Shown here in pieces: positions 1-6,429 of a DNA stretch of 8,213 nucleotides. The notes beneath the pieces are model-generated. The model had not been told where the DNA came from and did no database searches. It saw only the letters and a program-made list of their open reading frames with translations. A program made the translations under genes and the position numbers. Position 1 is the first letter of the stretch, and every line of letters begins with the position of its first letter. This DNA comes from an uncultured Eubacteriales bacterium (GTDB lineage: Bacteria; Bacillota_A; Clostridia; Oscillospirales; Oscillospiraceae), in the NCBI GenBank assembly GCA_949742895.1, contig CATJRT010000271.1, positions 1 through 8,213 on the forward strand, given 5' to 3'.

Positions 1-1291
1 AAAGGAGGACGGCGCGGATATGGTGGGCAGGGTGCTGTCCGCTTACGGTGGTATTTTGGGTGTGGACCGGCGCAACCGCAACTATTTTGTGCTGGATGGA
101 GTGACAGGGCGGTATCTTACCGGGTCCGCCCCGGAGCCGGAGGGGGGCCTTGCCATCACCCCTAATATCACCACCGCCCTGCTGGGGGAGGTGGGCGATG
201 ACAGCAGCGTCACCGCCGACTATATGGACGCCGCCATCCCTATTACCCGGGGCGGGCAGCAGTATGTGGTCTACATCCTGGACAACCGGCAGACCGCCCA
301 GAGCCTGAACGGGGAGATGTTTGCCCTTATCATGGAGGCTCTGGCCCTGGGTCTGGTCATCTCGGTGTTGCTGTCCTTTCTGCTGTCCAGGACCATGATT
401 AGCCCCCTGCTCCGGCTGACTACCGGCATCGAGCAGGCAGCAGAGGGCAATTTTTCCAGCGGCCTGGAGGTGACATCGAACGACGAGATCGGACAGCTTA
501 CCGAGAGCTTCAACGCCATGTCCCGGCAGGTTCAGAGTACCATCGCCGACCTGGAAAAGGCGGAGCAGATGCGTAAGGACTTTGTAGCCAACGTATCCCA
601 CGAGCTGCGTACCCCCCTGACCAACATCAAAAGCTACGCCGAGACACTGGACGATGCTCTGGACGACGGGGAGGGGGACTTGCCCCCCGAGATGGAGAAA
701 AGATTCCTGGGGGTTATCCTCAATGAATCCGACCGCATGGTTCATATTCTTCAGGATCTGCTCACCCTGTCCCGGTTCGACTCGGGCCAGAGCGGACTGC
801 GGCTCAGCCGCTTTCCCTTTGTCCGGGTGGTGCAGGACACCTATCAGGCGGTACTGATGGACGCACAGAACCACGCCCATCGGTTGGAGCTGGACCTGGC
901 TCCGGCACTGCCGGAGATTACGGCAGACCAGGACCGTATTATGCAGGTGATGATGAATATTGTTTCCAACGCCATCAAGTACACCCCTGACGGGGGGCGT
1001 ATCGTCATCTCCGCCGGGAAAACGGGGGACCGGGTGTGGGCGGAGGTGGACGACAATGGCATCGGCATTCCGGAAGGGGACCGGGGCCGCATCTTCGAAC
1101 GGTTTTACCGGGTGGATAAGGCCCGCTCCCGCCAATCCGGCGGCACTGGCCTGGGGCTGTCCATCGCCCAGGAGATTGTGCTCCAGCACCAGGGAAAGCT
1201 GTACCTGGTGGACAAGGCGGAGCCGGGCCTGACCATCCGCATGGAGCTGCCGGTGGACGGACCCCGGGGAGGGGCTGGCCATGAAGGGTAG
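1..1291 (+). CDS. walK: Sensor histidine kinase, WalK/VicK-like (5' end missing)
   Basis: Membrane sensor kinase that should autophosphorylate on histidine and pass phosphate to a WalR-type regulator controlling cell-wall metabolism. The frame is open to the left edge (whole codons from base 2), so the first transmembrane segment and part of the extracellular sensor are missing. Counting the Met at 20 as residue 1, I see the remaining sensor domain (1-98), a transmembrane helix (about 100-123), a HAMP linker (about 124-176), and the HisKA domain with H-box VSHELRTPL (phospho-His194, bases 599-601). The ATPase domain follows, with N-box NIVSNAIKYTPDGG (313-326), G1 DDNGIGIP (344-351), F-box RIFERFYRVD (357-366) and G2 GGTGLGL (374-380). 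All catalytic motifs look intact. HAMP runs almost straight into HisKA, so the cytoplasmic PAS domain of Bacillus WalK is absent. The identity as walK rather than a PhoR-type kinase rests on the yycH and yycI genes directly downstream; the kinase call itself is certain. Confidence 0.9.
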   Translation, partial: KEDGADMVGRVLSAYGGILGVDRRNRNYFVLDGVTGRYLTGSAPEPEGGLAITPNITTALLGEVGDDSSVTADYMDAAIPITRGGQQYVVYILDNRQTAQSLNGEMFALIMEALALGLVISVLLSFLLSRTMISPLLRLTTGIEQAAEGNFSSGLEVTSNDEIGQLTESFNAMSRQVQSTIADLEKAEQMRKDFVANVSHELRTPLTNIKSYAETLDDALDDGEGDLPPEMEKRFLGVILNESDRMVHILQDLLTLSRFDSGQSGLRLSRFPFVRVVQDTYQAVLMDAQNHAHRLELDLAPALPEITADQDRIMQVMMNIVSNAIKYTPDGGRIVISAGKTGDRVWAEVDDNGIGIPEGDRGRIFERFYRVDKARSRQSGGTGLGLSIAQEIVLQHQGKLYLVDKAEPGLTIRMELPVDGPRGGAGHEG

Positions 1292-2558
1292 ACGCTGGGT
1301 GGAGCTGGGCAAGGACGCGGTGATCCTGCTGCTCACCCTGTCTGCCCTGTATCTGTTGAGCATGACGCCGCTGATGCAGGACAGCGGCGTGCTGGAGCTG
1401 CTGCACCCGTCGGATTCGGTGGGGAGCAGCGCCCCCGGCACGGCCTATACCACGGCGGCGGCCCCTGTCCGCATAGCGGTGAATACCCTGTCGGGCAGGT
1501 ACGGCCTGCAATACGACCAGGCGGGGCTGGATGAGGTGTTTACCCGGCTGAACCCCCTGTTGGGGGAGGCATTGGCCTCCGCATGGGAAATGGAGGCGGT
1601 GAGCGAGAGCCAGTGGCGGGAGTATCTGGGCCGGCCGGGAATCTACTTTGATTTTTCCGGTCAGGTCCCGCTGGACGCCCTGGGCGACTGGCTGAGGGGA
1701 GCGGGAGATTGTCTGCTGGACGGCTCCGCCCAACGGCTGCTGCTGGCGGCGGACGGGGCAGACGAGGTGCTGCTGTGCTGGCAGGATGAGGCTGGAGGCC
1801 AGTTTTACGCTGCTTCCACCGCCCTGACCCAGCGGCTCCATCTGGAACCGGCTATAGAGGACTTTGCGGCCAATGGTGCGTATTTTGCCTTTGAGGACAG
1901 CAGGATTGTCCAGTGGTTGAAGCCCTATACTCTGGTCTCCGAGGGGCAGCAGGCGGCGAAGCGGTATGCGGTGACAAATCCGCTTTCATCCACTGAGGGT
2001 ACGGAGGCGCTGCTGGCGGCGCTGTCCTTCAGCGGACGGAACCATGTGGCGGTGAGCGGCGGCGAGGCATATCTGGACGGGGTGGACCGGCTGGAGATTG
2101 CGGACGGCGGCACAGTGATCTACCGGGCGGCCCGGGGGGAGAAATACCCGGTTGGCGAGGCTCAGGGGACCGTCGGAGAGACGGAGGCCATTGAGGCGGT
2201 GTGGACGCTGGCGGAGCGGGCCATTGGTTCCACCTGCGGCGAGGCCCGGCTGTGTCTGAGCGATGTGGAAGCTGTGGCAGGCGGTTGGCGCGTCTGCTTT
2301 GGCTACCGGCTGGACGCCGCCGCCGTCAGCGTGCAGGACACAGGCTGGGCGGCGGAATTTTGGGTCCAGAACGGCTTTGTGGTCAAGTTCACCCTTCAGG
2401 CCAGGTGCTATGCCGCTACTGGGGAGGAGGCCCTGCTGCTGCCCATTGACCGGGCGGCAGTGCTGTTGCCTGAGCTGACGCAGGAAAAGGCGGAGCTGGC
2501 CATCCAGTACCGGGACGCGGGAGCTGGACTGGTGGAACCGGAGTGGAGGATTGAATAA
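1281..2558 (+). CDS. yycH: YycH-like regulator of the WalK kinase
   Basis: Predicted single-pass membrane protein of 425 residues with a short basic cytoplasmic N-terminus (MKGRRW), a transmembrane helix at about residues 13-32 (AVILLLTLSALYLLSMTPLM) and a large extracytoplasmic domain. In Bacillus and Staphylococcus, YycH and YycI bind WalK through membrane and extracellular contacts and modulate its activity (repressing in Bacillus, activating in Staphylococcus). Which direction applies here cannot be read from sequence. The start ATG at 1281 overlaps the kinase stop by 11 bases. It is preceded by GGGGAGGGG (1266-1274) with a 6-base gap, so translational coupling to the kinase is likely. 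The family call relies on gene order, topology and length more than on a signature motif. The C-terminal part (WTLAERAIGST, GWRVCFGYRLDAAAV) has the two-lobed, repeat-like YycH/YycI flavour. Fairly confident of the role, less so of function in detail. Confidence 0.75.
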   Translation: MKGRRWVELGKDAVILLLTLSALYLLSMTPLMQDSGVLELLHPSDSVGSSAPGTAYTTAAAPVRIAVNTLSGRYGLQYDQAGLDEVFTRLNPLLGEALASAWEMEAVSESQWREYLGRPGIYFDFSGQVPLDALGDWLRGAGDCLLDGSAQRLLLAADGADEVLLCWQDEAGGQFYAASTALTQRLHLEPAIEDFAANGAYFAFEDSRIVQWLKPYTLVSEGQQAAKRYAVTNPLSSTEGTEALLAALSFSGRNHVAVSGGEAYLDGVDRLEIADGGTVIYRAARGEKYPVGEAQGTVGETEAIEAVWTLAERAIGSTCGEARLCLSDVEAVAGGWRVCFGYRLDAAAVSVQDTGWAAEFWVQNGFVVKFTLQARCYAATGEEALLLPIDRAAVLLPELTQEKAELAIQYRDAGAGLVEPEWRIE

Positions 2559-2561
2559 AGA

Positions 2562-2715
2562 GAAGCGCTGAGCAGGCGGCTACGAGGGAGCTTGGAGTGG
2601 AGCGAGGATGAAAAACCAGGATTTGCTCCGCAAATCCGTTTTTTATCTGAGACGCAGCGAAAGCGACCGAGCGGTCAGCCGCTTGCGAAGCGTGACAATG
2701 AAGGAAGCGCTGAGC
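2562..2715. repeat. 12-bp direct repeat pair GAAGCGCTGAGC
   Basis: Exact copies of GAAGCGCTGAGC at 2562-2573 and 2704-2715 bracket about 130 bases that include the terminator-like hairpin and two small palindromes. They could be remains of a target-site duplication or simply repeated units of an intergenic repeat. The sequence alone does not decide. Confidence 0.45.
2611..2644 (+). terminator. Candidate intrinsic terminator between yycH and yycI
   Basis: A perfect 8-bp stem GGATTTGC / GCAAATCC (2619-2626 and 2630-2637) with a TCC loop is followed by GTTTTTT. The stem can be extended by pairing AAAAAC (2611-2616) with GTTTTT (2638-2643), leaving a 2-base CA bulge. The A tract on the left means it could also work on the opposite strand. 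It lies 52 bases after the yycH stop and would reduce read-through into yycI. Confidence 0.55.
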
Positions 2716-2730
2716 GTCCAACGGGGGCCC

Positions 2731-2767
2731 CACGAAAGCCCAGCCCACGAAGTGGGCGGGTTTCGTG
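2731..2767. repeat. Long bulged inverted repeat upstream of yycI
   Basis: CACGAAA-g-CCC-a-GCCCAC, loop GAA, then GTGGGC-GGG-TTTCGTG: a 16-bp stem with two single-base bulges on the 5' arm. No T tract follows, so it is not a classic terminator. It ends 91 bases before the yycI start and could be an mRNA-stability structure or part of a dispersed repeat. Confidence 0.6.
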
Positions 2768-2857
2768 AGAAGAGGAGGGGCAGTGGAATGAGTGAGCTTT
2801 TGGCGGAGCCGGAAGCAAGGGATATGGAGCTTGCCCCAACGAATGGAGGTGTTGGCC

Positions 2858-3688
2858 ATGGAATGGCGCAAGGTAAAAAATATCATTATCCTGGTGCTGC
2901 TGTTGGTCAACGGATTCCTGCTGGTGCTGGTGGCCTTCCGGAAAGGCGAGGCCCACCGCTATGAACAGACCGCCCTGCTCCAGGCGGTGCAGGCGCTGAA
3001 GAACAGCGGGATCGAGGTGGATATCCATGCAGTCGCTCCTGTGGATGGTCTGCCCGCCCTGACTGTGGAACGGGACACCGCACGGGAGGCGCGGATGACT
3101 GGCGCACTGCTGGGCGAGACGGTGGAGGGAGACGATCGGGGCGGCGGGCTGTACCTCTACCGGGGCCAGCGGGGAGAGGTCAGCCTGCGGCTGGGCGGCG
3201 AGCTGTCCGCCGTGCTGGAGGACGACCCCCGCTGGCAGACCGGCGACCCGGAGGGCCACGCTGCCGGCCTGCTCCGGCAGATGGAAATAGATGCCCAGCA
3301 GGTACAGGTGGTTCGGGAGGAGGGGGCAGTCCGGGTGGTGTTCCGGCAGCAGTGGGACGGTACGCCGCTGTTTTCCTGTCAGGTGACGTTTATCTACCGG
3401 GCTGGACGGCTGACCGCCGTCCAGGGCAATCTGCTGGCCTTCGACAAAGCGGAAGAGGGGCAGGCGGCTGCGCTCACACTGCCCACCGCGCTGTTGCGGT
3501 TTCTGGACTATGTGCGCAGCAGCGGCGACGTTTGCTCCGCCATCCAGTCCATGGAGGCGGGATATCGCGCCGTTCAGTCCTTTTCCGGCACCACCAGCCT
3601 CACTGCGGTATGGCTGGTTTCCAGCAATACCGCCAGCTATTATCTGGACGCGTCCACTGGGGCGCTGACCCGGCTGGCAGAGGGATAA
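2858..3688 (+). CDS. yycI: YycI-like regulator of the WalK kinase
   Basis: Predicted 276-residue membrane-anchored protein that should work with YycH to tune WalK at the membrane. The N-terminus MEWRKVKNIIILVLLLVNG is the best family marker: YycI proteins typically start with a short M-D/E-W-x-K-x-K segment followed at once by one transmembrane helix (here residues 8-27) and then an extracytoplasmic domain. I chose ATG 2858 because GGAGGT (2845-2850) lies 7 bases before it and because the family starts at this point. An in-frame upstream ATG at 2792 would add 22 residues with no good ribosome binding site and would hide the N-terminal anchor. The C-terminus (WLVSSNTASYYLDASTGAL) resembles the end of YycI-type domains. 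It is separated from yycH by 299 bases instead of the usual close packing, and the next gene is a transporter rather than walJ. Confidence 0.8.
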   Translation: MEWRKVKNIIILVLLLVNGFLLVLVAFRKGEAHRYEQTALLQAVQALKNSGIEVDIHAVAPVDGLPALTVERDTAREARMTGALLGETVEGDDRGGGLYLYRGQRGEVSLRLGGELSAVLEDDPRWQTGDPEGHAAGLLRQMEIDAQQVQVVREEGAVRVVFRQQWDGTPLFSCQVTFIYRAGRLTAVQGNLLAFDKAEEGQAAALTLPTALLRFLDYVRSSGDVCSAIQSMEAGYRAVQSFSGTTSLTAVWLVSSNTASYYLDASTGALTRLAEG

Positions 3689-3693
3689 CAAGA

Positions 3694-3721
3694 CAGGGCT
3701 GCGGCGGGGGCTGCAGCCCTG
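3694..3721 (+). terminator. Hairpin after yycI, possible terminator
   Basis: A perfect 9-bp stem CAGGGCTGC / GCAGCCCTG (3694-3702 and 3713-3721) with a 10-base G-rich loop starts 5 bases after the yycI stop. No clear T tract follows (TATTCTGG), so it is either a non-canonical terminator or a 3'-end protecting hairpin. Its position at the end of the wal block supports a transcript-end role. Confidence 0.5.
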
Positions 3722-3883
3722 CTGTATTCTGGGGACAGATGTATATTCGGGATGGGTTTGAGTGGAACCCTTTGACGTTGTACGGAGAGTTTAGACGGTT
3801 TGAAGGACATTTTCCGATATTTTGTGTGGAATGACAATAAAGAGAGGGATTTATTTGTGAATAAATTGTGTATAGAATGACGG

Positions 3884-3912
3884 TTGACTTTACGCTGATA
3901 AAGTTTTACCAT
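3884..3912 (+). promoter_or_regulatory. Candidate sigma-A promoter for livJ
   Basis: TTGACT (3884-3889, 5 of 6 to the -35 consensus), a 17-base spacer, then TACCAT (3907-3912, 4 of 6 to the -10 consensus). It sits in the AT-rich part of the 293-base yycI-livJ gap. Transcription would start near 3919, leaving a leader of roughly 60 bases. The rest of this gap (about 3722-3880) shows no gene; I see no recognisable riboswitch or T-box. Confidence 0.5.
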
Positions 3913-3981
3913 GTATTTACTCTTCCCAAAATGGGATGGACAGCCAGGGAAGAGGCTTTATGAATGAAGGAGTAAAGGATT

Positions 3982-5211
3982 ATGAAAAAGTTTTTTGCAC
4001 TGGTCCTGGCCCTTGTCATGGCCCTGACCCTGGCCGCGTGCGGCAGCGACGGCGGCGATAACAGCTCCGCGCCCGAAGGCAGTGGCAGCTCCGCGCCCAC
4101 CGGCGGTGCGGTCATCAAGATCGGCGGGGCAGGGCCCCTCAGTGGCGGTGCGGCCATTTACGGCAACGCGGCCAAGGGCGGCGCGGAGATTGCCGTGGAG
4201 GAGATCAACGCCATGGGCGGCATCCAGTTCGAGCTGAACTACGCAGACGACCAGCACGACCCCGAGAAATCCGTCAACGCCTACAACAGCCTGAAGGACT
4301 GGGGTATGCAGGTGTTCCTGGGCAGCGTCACCTCCACCCCCGGTGCGGCCACCGCCGCCGAGAGCAATGGCGACCACATTTTCTATCTGACCCCCTCCGC
4401 CTCCTCCACCGACGTGGTGGGCGGCGTGGCCAACCCCATCACTGGCACCGTGGACATCCCCCGGCGGGACAATGTGTTCCAGATGTGCTTCGTGGACCCG
4501 GATCAGGGCACCTATTCCGCCCAGTATATCAGCGACAACAAGTTGGGCGAGAACATCGCTGTCATTTATAAGAACGACGATGTGTACTCCACCGGCATCT
4601 ACAACAGCTTTGCTGCCAAGGCGTCTGAGCTGGGGCTGAACATCGTGTCCACCACCACCTTCACCAGCGACAGTCAGACCGATTTTTCCGTTCAGATCGC
4701 CGACGCCAAGAACAACGGCGCGGACCTGATCTACCTGCCCACCTACTACGAGGCCAATGCCATGATCCTCACCCAGGCCAACGCCGTGGGCTATAACCCC
4801 AAGTACTTCGGCGTGGACGGCATGGACGGCATTCTGTCCGTGAAGGGCTTCGACGCCTCCCTGGCCGAGGGCGTAATGCTACTCACTCCCTTCAACGCCG
4901 ATGCGGAGGATGCGCGCACCCAGTCCTTTGTCACCAAGTACCAGGAGAAGTACGGCGACGTGCCCAACCAGTTTGCCGCCGACGCTTACGACTGCGTGTA
5001 CGCCATCTACGAGGCCCTGAAGGATGAGGACGTGTCCTCCGACACCACCGCCAGCGATATGTGCGACCTGCTCGTCGCCAAGTTCACCTCGCCTGATTTC
5101 AAGTTCACCGGCCTGACTGGCGAGGATATGACCTGGGACGCCTCCGGCGCCGTATCCAAGTACCCCAAGGGTATGTATATCCAGGACGGCGCTTACGTGG
5201 GCCTGGACTGA
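3982..5211 (+). CDS. livJ: Branched-chain amino acid ABC transporter, substrate-binding lipoprotein
   Basis: Extracellular lipid-anchored receptor that captures the substrate and hands it to the LivHM permease. It is 409 residues long, with a lipoprotein signal MKKFFALVLALVMALTLAAC: the lipobox LAAC puts the lipidated Cys at residue 20. A flexible Gly/Ser/Ala/Pro linker (21-43) follows, with a repeated SSAP unit encoded by a 13-bp direct repeat at 4062-4074 and 4086-4098. A type I periplasmic-binding fold then runs from about residue 44 to the end, opening with IKIGGAGPLSGGAAIYG and including IAVEEINAMGGI and the hinge-region YLTPSASST. The start is set by AAGGAG (3967-3972), 9 bases before the ATG. 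Gene order with livH, livM and livG fixes the family. The exact ligand (Leu/Ile/Val, or another amino acid, amide or small organic acid taken by this family) cannot be told from sequence. Confidence 0.93.
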   Translation: MKKFFALVLALVMALTLAACGSDGGDNSSAPEGSGSSAPTGGAVIKIGGAGPLSGGAAIYGNAAKGGAEIAVEEINAMGGIQFELNYADDQHDPEKSVNAYNSLKDWGMQVFLGSVTSTPGAATAAESNGDHIFYLTPSASSTDVVGGVANPITGTVDIPRRDNVFQMCFVDPDQGTYSAQYISDNKLGENIAVIYKNDDVYSTGIYNSFAAKASELGLNIVSTTTFTSDSQTDFSVQIADAKNNGADLIYLPTYYEANAMILTQANAVGYNPKYFGVDGMDGILSVKGFDASLAEGVMLLTPFNADAEDARTQSFVTKYQEKYGDVPNQFAADAYDCVYAIYEALKDEDVSSDTTASDMCDLLVAKFTSPDFKFTGLTGEDMTWDASGAVSKYPKGMYIQDGAYVGLD

Positions 5212-5235
5212 GTGAAAACTTTGACCCATATGCCC

Positions 5236-5266
5236 GGGAGGGCTGCCGCACAGCGGCAGCCCTCTC
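5236..5266 (+). terminator. Strong hairpin after livJ, terminator or attenuator
   Basis: A perfect 12-bp GC-rich stem GAGGGCTGCCGC / GCGGCAGCCCTC (5238-5249 and 5253-5264) with an ACA loop, extendable by two more pairs, starts 26 bases after the livJ stop. There is no long T tract behind it. It is likely either a partial terminator or a 3'-end stabiliser that keeps livJ mRNA more abundant than the downstream permease message. Confidence 0.6.
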
Positions 5267-5277
5267 CGTCGTACCTT

Positions 5278-5441
5278 AGAACCTGTATTCACAACCTCAA
5301 TTTGCTGTCCGGGCGGGTCTTTTCCCGCCATGCTTCGTTCAAGTTTCTTGCCATACACACAAGTATGCCTGTGAAAATTGGCCTCGCTTGACGGGAAAAT
5401 CCCTTGCCCGTCCGGCGGTTTCGGCTGTAAATACAGGTTCT
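5278..5441. mobile_element. MITE-like palindromic element between livJ and livH
   Basis: A 164-bp segment with perfect 12-bp inverted ends, AGAACCTGTATT (5278-5289) and AATACAGGTTCT (5430-5441). The two 82-base arms are centred exactly on a small central hairpin CATAC-ACACAA-GTATG (5352-5367). Comparing the left arm with the reverse complement of the right arm without gaps, I count 48 identical positions of 82, including the block TTTTCCCG. TTA flanks both sides (5276-5278 and 5441-5443), consistent with a 3-bp target duplication around a 162-bp core. It has no coding capacity. The structure fits a non-autonomous element moved by a transposase elsewhere in the genome; TNA-type 3-bp duplications are known for some IS5-family members. 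The parent element is not identifiable here. Confidence 0.7.
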
Positions 5442-5458
5442 TAAACCCTCAGCCCGGG

Positions 5459-5500
5459 CTTGTGGGAGGGGGACGGCGCGGTCCGCTCCCGTCCCATAAG
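5459..5500. repeat. Long hairpin upstream of livH
   Basis: Two 18-base arms (5459-5476 and 5483-5500) pair around a CGCGGT loop with two mismatches and two G-T wobbles. It lies between the palindromic element and livH, ending 37 bases before the livH start. No T tract follows on the + strand, while AAAAAA (5515-5520) would give a T run for transcripts on the other strand. A perfect palindrome AGCCCGGGCT (5451-5460) abuts its left arm. Possible roles are mRNA processing, stability or attenuation of livHMG. Confidence 0.55.
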
Positions 5501-5537
5501 CCTGGACCTAATACAAAAAATGGGGTGTGTACCTTTG

Positions 5538-6419
5538 ATGATCTTCCTCAACCATCTGATCAACGGCGTCAGCCTGGGCAGTGTGTACGCCATCATCGCC
5601 CTGGGCTACACCATGGTGTACGGCATCGCCAAGATGCTCAACTTCGCCCACGGAGACGTCATCATGGTGGGGGCTTATGTCTGCTTCTTTGCCGTGTCCT
5701 CCTTCAGCCTGCCCCCGGCGGTGGGGGTGTTGCTGGCGGTGGCGGTGTGTACGGTGCTGGGCATCGTCATTGAGCGGCTGGCCTACAAGCCTCTCCGGCA
5801 GGCCATCTCCCTGGCGGTGCTGATCACCGCCATCGGCGTGAGCTACCTGCTGCAAAACGGGGCGCAGCTCCTGTGGACCTCCAACATCAAGATGTTTCCC
5901 TCTTTCTTCTCCAGCGCACCCATTTCCCTGTTCGGCGGGGCGCTGACCATCAACGTGGCGGCGGTGGTGACGGTGGCGGCCTGCGTGGTCATTATGCTGG
6001 CCCTCACCTGGTTCACCGGCCGGACGAAGATGGGCAAGGCCATGCGGGCCTGCTCCGAGGACAAGGCCGCGGCCCAGCTTATGGGCATCAACGTCAACGC
6101 CACCATTTCCATGACTTTTGCCATCGGCTCCGCCCTGGCGGCCATCGCGGGGGTGCTGTTTTGCTCGGTGTACCCCAGCCTTACCCCCACCACCGGCTCC
6201 ATGCCGGGCATCAAGGCATTCACCGCCGCTGTGTTCGGCGGCATCGGCTCTATCCCTGGGGCCTTCCTGGGGGGCGTGTTGCTGGGCATCATCGAGATCC
6301 TGGCCAGCGCCTACATCTCGGATAAGCTGTCCAATGCCATCGTGTTCGCCGTGCTGATCGTGGTGCTGTTGGTGAGACCCACCGGCCTGCTGGGCAAGCA
6401 GGTCCGGGAGAAAGTGTAA
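5538..6419 (+). CDS. livH: Branched-chain amino acid ABC transporter permease LivH
   Basis: Integral membrane permease that forms the translocation channel with LivM. It is 293 residues long from ATG 5538, within the usual LivH size. The start is chosen because family members begin with a short segment before N-G-V-x-L-G-S (here MIFLNHLINGVSLGS), and GGGGTG (5522-5527) can pair with the anti-Shine-Dalgarno using one wobble. An in-frame ATG at 5520 would add six residues and has no ribosome binding site. Strong family motifs are GYTMVYGIAKMLNFAHGD near the N-terminus, the cytoplasmic loop RACSEDKAAAQLMGI that contacts the ATPases, and AVFGGIGSIPGAFLGG with VRPTGLLG at the C-terminus. Most of the protein is hydrophobic, consistent with about eight helices. 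It is followed after 10 bases by livM. The 326-base gap to livJ is unusually long and filled with inverted repeats. Confidence 0.93.
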   Translation: MIFLNHLINGVSLGSVYAIIALGYTMVYGIAKMLNFAHGDVIMVGAYVCFFAVSSFSLPPAVGVLLAVAVCTVLGIVIERLAYKPLRQAISLAVLITAIGVSYLLQNGAQLLWTSNIKMFPSFFSSAPISLFGGALTINVAAVVTVAACVVIMLALTWFTGRTKMGKAMRACSEDKAAAQLMGINVNATISMTFAIGSALAAIAGVLFCSVYPSLTPTTGSMPGIKAFTAAVFGGIGSIPGAFLGGVLLGIIEILASAYISDKLSNAIVFAVLIVVLLVRPTGLLGKQVREKV

Positions 6420-6429
6420 GGTGGGCGGT

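Larger units (their letters stand above)
2559..2857 (+). other. Hairpin-rich spacer between yycH and yycI
   Basis: 299 bases with no supportable gene, in a locus where these genes normally abut. It contains a terminator-like hairpin (2611-2644), two short palindromes (GACCG-AG-CGGTC at 2665-2676 and CGCTT-GCG-AAGCG at 2680-2692), a 12-bp direct repeat GAAGCGCTGAGC (2562-2573 and 2704-2715), a long bulged hairpin (2731-2767), and the ribosome binding site of yycI. The low-complexity GAAGCG/GAGCGA style of the sequence resembles dispersed intergenic repeats seen in GC-rich Clostridia. That comparison is from memory and not tested. Confidence 0.6.

Noticed and set aside
1..22. AAAGGAGG at 1-8 followed by ATG at 20, looking like a gene start for the kinase
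   Set aside because: The frame is open upstream to the edge. A protein starting at 20 would lack the first transmembrane segment and begin inside the extracellular sensor domain, so the match to a ribosome binding site is fortuitous.
2792..2857. Longer yycI starting at ATG 2792
   Set aside because: The 22 extra residues have no ribosome binding site at their start, and GGAGGT lies at the right distance from ATG 2858, where family proteins begin.
2608..2964. Open frame of 118 codons in the yycH-yycI spacer
   Set aside because: It runs through hairpins and repeats, has no family resemblance, and overlaps the well-supported yycI start in another frame.
2675..3691. Long minus-strand open frame opposite yycI
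   Set aside because: Low-complexity Gln/Pro/His-rich translation typical of the antisense of a GC-rich gene; no start signal or family features.
3772..3777. TTGACG as an earlier promoter -35 box in the yycI-livJ gap
   Set aside because: No acceptable -10 box lies 16-18 bases downstream.
5278..5441. CRISPR-like or tRNA-like reading of the palindromic segment
   Set aside because: It has only one inverted pair with a single symmetry axis, no direct repeats with spacers, and no cloverleaf or anticodon arm.
5460..5537. Upstream extension of livH from a TTG at 5460
   Set aside because: The TTG lies inside the arm of a hairpin, has no ribosome binding site, and the extra residues do not resemble LivH N-termini.
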